Origin: Scortum barcoo
Lineage: Eukaryota > Chordata > Actinopteri > Centrarchiformes > Terapontidae
Direction of reading: 5' to 3'
Length of the DNA stretch: 64,000 nucleotides
Assembly: GCA_023238725.1 (NCBI GenBank)
Contig: CM041547.1
Location: 18,547,144 to 18,611,143, forward strand
Shown here: piece by piece, positions 56,176 through 64,000 of the stretch
Position numbering within the stretch: the stretch's first letter is position 1
How the letters are laid out: each line of letters opens with the position of its first letter
Notes under the pieces: model-generated
The model's database searches: none
The model's input: only the letters and a program-made list of their open reading frames with translations
What the model was told of the DNA's origin: nothing
Made by a program: the position numbers and the translations under genes

Positions 56176-59100
56176 GAAAATAACAGAACATTGTGTCATT
56201 ACTCAGGTTAATAACAGTTTCCTGGTCTGAACAAGTGACAGCTCCCTCTCTCATTTCCCCATTCCCCAACCCATCACGGATTTACATAGTGATATGCTTG
56301 AAAGCACCAGTGACAAAAGGACAGAGGGAAAACACAAATGATGTATAGAAAAATCCAAATGCATCCAAATGAATCACTGGTTTATTATATTAATATTACT
56401 TTATATAAAGCAGACAGGCTTTCCTCTGTCCTAACAGTTTTAACTGTAAAATCTATAAACTCTGTTCCCACCAGATGCACCTTGCCAGGTATTACATGCT
56501 GATTCCTAATATGGCTTAACAGAGCTACCATTGATGTTATTGGTTATTGCACTATCGTCCGACAAATAAAAACCCATTTAAGAAAAGTAAAACTTTGAAT
56601 GCAGGACTTTTTATCATGTGGAGCAGCATGATAATGCTTGTGTTTACAAGGAAGAAGCTTGATTTACAAGGAAGAAAAAAGAAACCAGAAATTGTGTTAC
56701 AGTGAAGAGCAGAGTACTTCTTTACTTAGTGTGTCTATGTGTATAAAGGCTGGTATTATAATTAAATAATTACAGAGGGATTCATCCACCGGCATCAGGC
56801 AAAGCTACACAAAAACAAGAAAAAATGTTACATTCAATTGCTTAGCTTTTTTGTTGATTCCCAGTTTTTCTAGTTTTTGATTCAATCTTTGACAATGGTC
56901 AGACTTTGATTATTCATGGCATTTGAAGTAAAATGACATCTTTCTGTTTTACGCACAAAAGACAGTAACTAAATAAAACAAAACTCTAAGCTGTTAATCA
57001 ATTGCATTTTAGCTGTTGGGGACATATGAAGGCTTAAAAATGACATATTTGCATAAAGCTATTGGCAAGAAGAGTTCAAAGAGCCCAGAACATTAAGATC
57101 TGACTTGTATCTGCTGGTAGATGGGCTCAGACACTATAATCTGTAGCATCTCTCTCTTGCTTTCCTGTAATCTCTCTACTGCCTTTAATAAAATTACTAG
57201 ACCGAGATAGATTTGGCGAAAGTGAGACTTGACTGATGTAGTGCAGTGGGGTGGGGGCACCTGTAACTGCACAAATTGATGGAGTCAAACAGGTAATAAT
57301 AAACTAATTACTATAATGATGTGATAATTACCAAAAAACTAAATGTGACATTGCACACTGTTTGGAGATTTTGTCTGTATTCATAAAGTTTCTATTTAAT
57401 TTCATTTCATTATGTCCTTTTCAAAGTGGACAGAGCTTTTGGGGAGCCAAAATAGCAATAACCAAAACCATCCTCCGATGTGATATGACATTAAATACAA
57501 ATTGAGTTTGGGAAGTTAAGAGTATAAAGCTAATTTAAAGGTGAATATAGATTAATATAAATGTTTTCATCTGGGCAATGTACAGTTTTTGTACAAATAA
57601 TAGATCAAATAAAACACCAGTACAGGCTACTGACAATACTTGTGCCACTTACATTCTGTTTTCATGACATCAGGTACATGCTTATTGTGTGAATTTGATA
57701 AAATGTTATTTACTTGCTCAAGTGCGTTGTTAAAAGTAATCACTGTAAATGAATGTATACTGTATTTATTTTCTCTTTTTGCAGTACTGTAATACAGTCA
57801 CAATAAAATCAATCAGTAACTCAAACCTTTGTCATTGCTAATGGAGCCAAATCTAACAAGATTTTTCTAAAAAACTAACTTAGTAAAACATGTACTAACA
57901 TCCATTTAAATGTGCTTTACTAAAATCTTGTTCGGCAATGCTTTTAAAACTACCCGTTACAGAGTGACAAGAGCGCATTTGGAACTCACCAGAGCCGGGG
58001 ATATTATTAAACTATGACGTTTGCACTCCTTATCTATCTCCAGGCATGTTCCAACTATTTAAGAAAATAACAGAGACTCCTATTGTGTCATTACTGGCAG
58101 GTTAAGTATTAGCTATAGTTTCCTGGTCTGAACAAGTGACAGCTCCCTCTCTCATTTCCCCATTTCCCCAACCCAGTGGCTGTACAGAGATTTACATAGT
58201 GATATGCTTGAAACAGAGCCAGTGACAAAAGGACAGAGGGAAAACAGACCAAATGATGTATAGAAAAATCTCAAATGCATCCAAATGAATCACTGGTTTA
58301 TTATATTAATATTACTTTATATAAAGCAGACATGTAGGCTTTCCTCTGTCCTATACAGTTTTAACTGGTAAAATCTATAGTAACTCTGTTCCCACCAGAT
58401 GCACCTGTGCCAGGTATTATGCATGCTGATTCACTAATATGGCTTAACAGAGCTACCATTGATGTTATTGGTTATACCTGCACTTTATCGTCCATGACAA
58501 ATAAAAACCCATTTAAGAAAAGTAAAACTTTGAATGCAGGACTTTTTATCATGTGGAGCACATGATAAAAAGTCCTGCTTTACAAGGAAGAAGGCTTGAT
58601 TTACAAGGAAGAAAAAAGAAACCAGAAGATTGTGTTACAGTGAAGAGCAGAGTACTTCTTTACTTGAGTGTGTCTATGTGTATATAAGGCTGGTATTATA
58701 ATTAAATAATGTACAGAGGGCATCTGCATCTCACCGGCATCAGGCAAAGCTACACAAAAACAAGAAAAAGTATGTTTTTTTCTATTGCTTAGACTTTTTT
58801 GTTGTTGTTTTTCTAGTTTTTGATTCAATCTTTGACATTATGGTCAGACTTTGATTATGTCATGGCATTTGAATAAAATACATCTTTGTTCTATACGCAC
58901 AAAAGACAGTAAACTAAATAAAACAAAACTCTATGGAGCACAGTGGAAATTAAATACAGTTCATGAATGCATTTTGAGCTGTTGGTGAGACATATGCACA
59001 AGGCTTCATACTAAGACTTGACATGATTTGCACTAAAGCTAAAGCTGTGGCAAGAAGAGTTCAAAGAGCCCAGAACATTAAGATGCTATAGCACTTGTAT

Positions 59101-60130
59101 CTGCTGGTTAACTGGAATGGGCTCAGACACTGACCATCTGTATCTGCATCTCTCTCTCTGCTTTCCTGTAATCTCTCTACTGCCTTTAATAAAATGTAGA
59201 CGTAGACAGCGAGATAGTGATTTGGCGAGATAGTGAGACTTGATCATGATGTAGTGCAGTGGGGTGGGGGCACCCCTGTTTAAGCACTGCACAAATTGAT
59301 GGAGCATCAAACAGGTAATAATAAACTAATTACTATAATGATGTGATAATTACCAACTAATAACTAAATGTGACATTGCACACTGTTTGGAGAATTTTGT
59401 CTGTATTCATATATTTATTGGTTTCTATTGTAATTTCATTTCATTATGTCCATCTTTCAAAGTGGAGTCAGAGCTTTTGGGGATGCCAAAATAGCAATAA
59501 CCAAAACCAAATCCTCCGATGTGATATGACATTAAATACAAATTGAGTTTGGGAAGTTAAGAGTATAAAGCTAATTTAAAGGTGAATATAGATTAATATA
59601 AATGTTTTCTGATCTGGGCAATGTATCATTACTGTTTTTGTACAAATAATACTGATCAAATAAAACACCAGTTACAGGCTGACTGACAATACTTGTGCCA
59701 ACTTACATATTCTGTTTTCATGACATCAGGTACATGCTTATTGTGTGAATTTGATAAAATGTTATTTACTTGCTCAAGTGCGTTGTTAAACAGTAATCAC
59801 TGTAAATGAATGTATACTGTATTTATTTTCTCTTTTTGCAGTACTGTAATACAGTCAGCAATAAAATCAATCAGTAACTCAAACCTTTGTCATTGCTATA
59901 TGGAGCCAAATCTAACAAGATTTTTCTAAAAAACTAACTTAGTAAAACATGTACTAACATCCATTTAAATGTGCTTTACTAAAATCTTGTTCGGCAATAG
60001 CTTTTAAAACTATTAAGAGTAGTAGACAGCGCATTTGTGAACTCACTCAGACTGTCACGGGGATATTATTAAAGCTATGACGTTTGCACTCCTTATCTAT
60101 CTCTAGGCATCTAGTTCCAACTATTTAAGG
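56176..60130 (+). repeat. Tandem duplication of a 1.9-2.0 kb non-coding unit, indel-rich
   Basis: Copy A is about 56176-58065 and copy B about 58066-60130. Long words are shared in the same order, for example ACAAGTGACAGCTCCCTCTC, AATGAATCACTGGTTTATTA, GTAAAACTTTGAATGCAGGA, CAGTGGGGTGGGGGCAC and CTAACATCCATTTAAATGTG. The copies differ mostly by short gaps of 1-8 bases, usually missing from copy A, with few substitutions. Near the A/B junction the motif ACCCGTTACAGAGTGACAAG (57952) repeats one found just before copy A (56142). No gene content. Confidence 0.9.
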
Positions 60131-61082
60131 ATATTTCGTTACTGAATCAACACACGAGTCTCTGTGAGGACTCTGATTCATATGCAAAAGAAGACGCAAC
60201 ATGCTTATACAAGACATCATGCTACTGTAGACGTGTAGCTATAATAACATGTAACTTTATAAATGTCAGCACCTTCTTCCCAGGGTGACCATAAGATTAA
60301 TACTAAATGCTTAAAAATAATGTTGTGGAAATGTTTACTGGAAGTTAGTTGTGAAGCCCAACAAGCTCAAAACCCCACATTTAGTTAAGAGGCCTCAGTT
60401 GTAGGTTGTTGAATTGTAATTCTTTGTACTGAAAGGAATATTTTAATATTTTATTCACACTATTTATACCAATAAATGGTATTGTCATATTGTACTGAGG
60501 AGTGACTGTAAGTTTAAAATGTATCGATGTATGTATCCATTAATGAAGATATCTTCTGAGAAAGTGATCTGAAGTAAATGAATCCATAAAAAAACCCACC
60601 TGTCTTTGTCAATACCAAGGTATACCACTGTACCACAAGGTTCAAGGCTATTTTACTTATCACTCTATAGCATGCGGTTGTACAATGAAATGCAAGCTGA
60701 AATCCCTTTATGCTACTCACAAAAATAAATAAATAAAAATAAAAGGGAGGTGCACCATATTCAACAGACATTTAGAGAGACTATTCGAGAGTGAGGCTGT
60801 CTCTTATCCTGCAAAGAACAAAGGATGTCCCCACACAGTGCAGAGACTTCTGCTACTGCCTGGAGCGGTTTGTCTGTGGACACATTTGTCAAAAACATTT
60901 AAATTTTATGTCATTATTCATTCTGAAAGCTGTGTGGTTTGTTAATGTCATGGTCCTGGGTTGTGCCTCTGGTCATCTCCTTTGCTCGTGTCTCCCCCTC
61001 CCTGTGTTCTCCTGCCTTTGTGTATTTTACCATCAGTTTGATTACCTGCTCTGCCTTATTTAGTTTACCCTGTCACTTTAGT

Positions 61083-61085
<3 letters not shown>

Positions 61086-61129
<44 letters not shown>
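61086..61129. repeat. (TA)n microsatellite
   Basis: About 22 TA units directly left of the Tc1 element, a natural target for TA-specific insertion. Confidence 0.97.
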
Positions 61130-61130
<1 letters not shown>

Positions 61131-61131
<1 letters not shown>

Positions 61132-62664
61132 TGTGTGTGTGTTCATTGAAATAACTTGAAATAACTTGAAACTGACAAAAGTAATAATAAATAAAAAATT
61201 ACTGAAAATTAACTAATGAAAATTAGCATTGCTTTTAATTGTGGTTCAACAGAATCATTTAAAAAAACAAACTAATAAAACTGGCCTGGACAAAAACGAT
61301 GGTACTCCTATCTCAATATTTTGTTGCTCAATCTTTTGAGGGAATCACTGCAATCAAGCGATTTCTGTAACTCTCAATGAGACTTCTGCACCTGTCGACA
61401 GGTATTTTGGCCCACTCCTCGTGAGCAAACTGCCCCAGCAGTCTCAGGTTTGAAGGGAGCCTTCTCCAGACTGCATGTTGCAGCTCCTTCCACAGATGTT
61501 CAATAAGATTTAGAACAGGGCTCATAGAAGGCTACTTAAGGATAGTCCAATGTGTTGTTCTTAGCCATTCTTGGGTGTTTTTAGCTGTGTGTATTGGGTC
61601 ATTATCCTGTTGGAGGACCCATGACCTGCGACTGAGACCAAGCTTTCTGACACTGGGCAGCACATTTCACTCCAGAATGCCTTCATAGTCTTGAGATTTC
61701 ATTGTACCCTGTACATATTCAAGACACCCTGTGCCAGATGCAGCCAAGCAGCCCCAGAACATAACCAAGCCTCCTCCATGTTTCACAGTGTTCTTTTCTT
61801 TGTATGCTTCATTTTTATGTTTGTGAACATAGAGCTGATGTGACTTGCCAAAAAGCTCCACTTTTGCCTCATCTGTCCAAAGGACATTCTCCCAGAAGCT
61901 TTGTGGCTTGTTAATATGCATTTTGGCAAATTCCAGTCTCATTTTTTTATGATTTGCTTTCGACAGTGGTGTCCTCCTAGGTTGTCTTCCATTAAGTCCA
62001 CTTTGGCTCAAACAGCGACAGATGGCACGATCTGACACTGATATATCTTGACCTTGGAGTTCACCTCTAATCTCTTTGGAAGTTGTTCTGGGCTCTTTGG
62101 TTACCATTCGTATTATCCGTCTCTTCAATTTGTAATAAATTTTCCTCTTGTGGCCACATCCAGGGAGGTTGGCTACTGTCCCGTGGACCTTAAGACTTCT
62201 GAATAATATGTGCAACTGTAGTCATAGAAACATCAAGCTGCTTGGAGATGGTCTTATAGCCTTTACAATTAACATGCTTGTCTATAATTTTCTTCCTATT
62301 CTCCTGAGACAACTCTCTCCTTAGCTTTCTGTGGTCCATGCTCAGCACACACCATGATACCAAACAGCACAGTGACTACTTTTCACCCTTTAAATAGGTA
62401 GACTGACTGATTACAAGTCTGAAGACATCTGTGATGCTAAATATAGAACACACCTTAGTTAAACATGACCCTATGATCAAATTATTTTCAATCTTTTCTA
62501 GGGGTACCATCATTTTTGTCCAGGCCAGTTTCATTAGTTTGTTTTTTAAAATGATTTTGTTGAACCACAACTAAAAAGCAATGTCTGATTTTCATTAGTT
62601 AATTTTCATTATTTTTTTATTTATTATTACTTGTGTCAGTTTCAAGTTATTTCAATGATCACTG
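61131..62664 (-). mobile_element. Tc1/mariner element with long terminal inverted repeats
   Basis: The left end (about 61143-61312) and right end (about 62510-62664) are inverted copies: TTCATTGAAATAACTTGAAA and CTGGCCTGGACAAAAACGAT on the left have reverse-complement partners on the right, with small differences. That gives terminal repeats of about 160-170 bp around a decayed transposase on the minus strand. The left flank is a TA repeat; the right tip ends CACTG. Size and repeat length fit fish Tc1-like elements. Confidence 0.88.
61328..62339 (-). pseudogene. Tc1-like transposase, decayed
   Basis: The N-terminal helix-turn-helix part starts at 62339 (MDHRKLRRELSQENRKKIID), then breaks by stop and frameshift near 62205. 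The next frame has RTTSKEIRGELQ, FWENVLWTDEAKVELFG (first catalytic Asp) and KHGGGLVMFWGC. In-frame stops follow at ILE* (about 61665) and LK* (about 61535), with QQDNDPIHTAK (second Asp) between them and PVLNLIEHLWKEL (catalytic Glu) after. It is inactive. Confidence 0.9.
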
Positions 62665-62727
62665 TGGTTTTTTTTCTTTTTTCAACTGAAGGGTAACAAC
62701 AAATTTGTCCATGTGTGTATACACATG

Positions 62728-62771
<44 letters not shown>
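62728..62771. repeat. (TA)n(TG)n microsatellite
   Basis: Short TA run followed by about 14 TG units, just right of the Tc1 element. Confidence 0.95.
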
Positions 62772-63331
62772 GTAGTGTCCTTCCTTTGTTCTTTGTCACT
62801 TTGTCTGTGTTTTGTCCTGTGATCCCATGAACTCTATTCTTGTGTTTATCCCTGCGCTTCATCCATGTTTCCCGTGCTTCCCCATGTCTACCTGGCTGTT
62901 CCCGTGTCCCTACCTGTCCTGCCTGCCTGATCCTGACAGTAAGCCTACATTTATAATAAACCACCTTCATCTGTATCAACTCTGCCTCCATGCTGTCTTG
63001 CATTTGGGTCCACCCTGCATAACAGTTCACTACTGCTGCCTTTATTAGTATGTGGTGTACACAATAATCCATCAATAATAAAATGGTGGGCTAATATAAC
63101 GACATTATTCTGAAAAATTATCACTCTGCATAATGACTTTTACTTCTGCTCAAAGTATAGTCTGATGCTTGAACTTAAATACTTCTACTTTAGATAAACA
63201 TGAGCGGCCTACTTTTTCCATCACTGAGTAAGACAGAGATTAAGAGGTTGAAAGAAAGATGGCAAGGACAGAGTGAAAAGATAGAGAGATATAAAGAAAG
63301 AGATATACCATGAAATGCTTCCATGTCCACC

Positions 63332-64000
63332 TGTTATGTTTCACTCAGTGTCCTGTTGTGTTTTCTGGTGTCTTGTGTTCCTTGTGTTTTTTTGTCATGT
63401 CAGGTTTTCATGTCTGTCATGTTTAGTTCCATGTCTGTCGTGTTTCTGGTTCCTTGTTCTGGCGTGTGTTTTATTTTGAAATCAACTCTCCCTCATGTTT
63501 CAGGTCCCCTTACTTCCTGCCATTGTGTTTCCCGCCTGTCTGATTGTCTGCCCCGCCCTGATTGTGCTCACCTGTTTCCTATTACCCCATGTGCTTATAT
63601 AGTCCTTGTCTTCCCTTGTCTTGTTGCCAGATCATTGCGTCATGTCAGGTGTTGCTTCATGTTGCCCGTGTAATGTTCTAGTGTTTCGTGTTTCGTGTTT
63701 CATGGTCCATTTTCCATGTTTGTGTCGTGTCCTAGTGTTTCCTGTCTGGAGACTTTGTGAAGTTTTCTAGTTTAGGTTCAAGGGTTTTTGCTAAGTCTTG
63801 TTTTCCCAACTAAGGTTTTAGTTTTTGTTTGTACTTTGTTTTTGGAAGGACTTTTTGTTTATTATTAAATACTTAAAATCATTCTGCCGAGAGTCGTGTC
63901 CTGCATATGGGTCCTCCTGTTCCTGCCTGGTTCTAAAGATATAACAGAACCTAACAGAACGATCTGGCCCAAAAACATGGACCCAGCGGACACGGTCGGT
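63332..64000 (+). mobile_element. LTR retrotransposon 5' end (LTR plus leader), cut by the window end
   Basis: The LTR runs from TGTTATGTTTCACTC (63332) to about 63946 (ATAACA), with ATTATTAAA-type signals near 63862 and the fish-LTR ending GTCCTGCATATGGGTCCTCC. It is followed by a leader AACAGAACGATCTGGCCC and an ATG at 63977-63979 starting MDPADTV, as in gag starts of fish Ty3/gypsy-like elements I remember. The remaining element lies outside the window, so completeness cannot be judged. Confidence 0.65.

Larger units (their letters stand above)
60946..63024 (+). mobile_element. Old LTR remnant interrupted by a Tc1 element and microsatellites
   Basis: The left part (60946-61085) begins TGTCATGGTCCTGG, and the right part (about 62772-63024) ends TTTGGGTCCACCCTGCATAACA with a polyadenylation-like ATAATAAA before it. 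Both are T/C-rich with CATG/TGTC words like the LTR at 63332. The TG...CA ends and shared style suggest one LTR cut by the Tc1 insertion. No internal retroelement region is present. Confidence 0.5.

Noticed and set aside
61328..62339. Functional Tc1 transposase
   Set aside because: At least two in-frame stops and one frameshift break the frame, although catalytic residues are still legible.
62812..63048. 78-codon plus-strand frame near the window end
   Set aside because: It lies in T/C-rich LTR-like sequence with Cys/Pro/Phe-biased composition and no domain.

Overview
The window is nuclear DNA of a ray-finned (teleost) fish, most likely a percomorph. The genes have many small exons with GT-AG introns. 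The best protein matches are vertebrate families, and the spacers hold fish-type repeats: Tc1, piggyBac MITE, BEL/Pao, an L2-like LINE fragment and LTR elements. Exon coordinates below were placed by hand from reading frame, splice consensus and remembered homologues, without any alignment or RNA data.

Gene order (strand): tmem150b (-, 3' end outside the window) at 0.2-4.5 kb, with a BEL/Pao remnant in its first intron; adsl (-, 12 exons) at 5.2-10.5 kb; a double-GTPase GIMAP/AIG1-family gene (+) at 12.3-15.9 kb; atf4 (-) at 19.8-22.2 kb with both regulatory uORFs visible; an APOL-domain gene with a long proline/tyrosine-rich N-terminus (-) at 23.2-30.0 kb; a cathepsin D-type protease (+) at 33.9-38.6 kb; mief1 (-) at 41.9-44.2 kb with its upstream 70-codon LYR microprotein ORF; and a giant fusion gene (-) at 47.6-53.1 kb. 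From 53.2 to 64 kb I see no gene, only repeats: an indel-rich 1.9-kb tandem duplication, a Tc1 element nested in an old LTR, and a fresh-looking LTR plus leader cut by the window end. ADSL, ATF4, MIEF1 and the APOL cluster all lie on human chromosome 22q, so the core of the window looks like conserved synteny.

The most remarkable item is the fusion gene. One long 3'-terminal exon plus two short exons encode, in order, a full carnitine/choline acyltransferase domain with its catalytic His, a type-2 (Ntn) asparaginase with its catalytic Thr, two tandem HIT-like domains, and a class II synthetase domain of the asparaginyl-tRNA synthetase/asparagine synthetase type without an anticodon-binding domain (about 1581 residues). 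I do not recognise a named vertebrate gene with this architecture. It carries one apparent 1-nt frame break inside the asparaginase module.

Translational control is a second theme. atf4 shows a 3-codon uORF1 and a 63-codon uORF2 that overlaps the start of the main ORF and is split by an intron after its first five bases. mief1 carries its microprotein ORF upstream, here with a 2-nt CA indel. Single small indels disturb three otherwise well-conserved reading frames (tmem150b exon 1, the mief1 microprotein, the fusion gene), and the 56-60 kb duplication differs mainly by short indels. Assembly error is therefore a live explanation for each of them.
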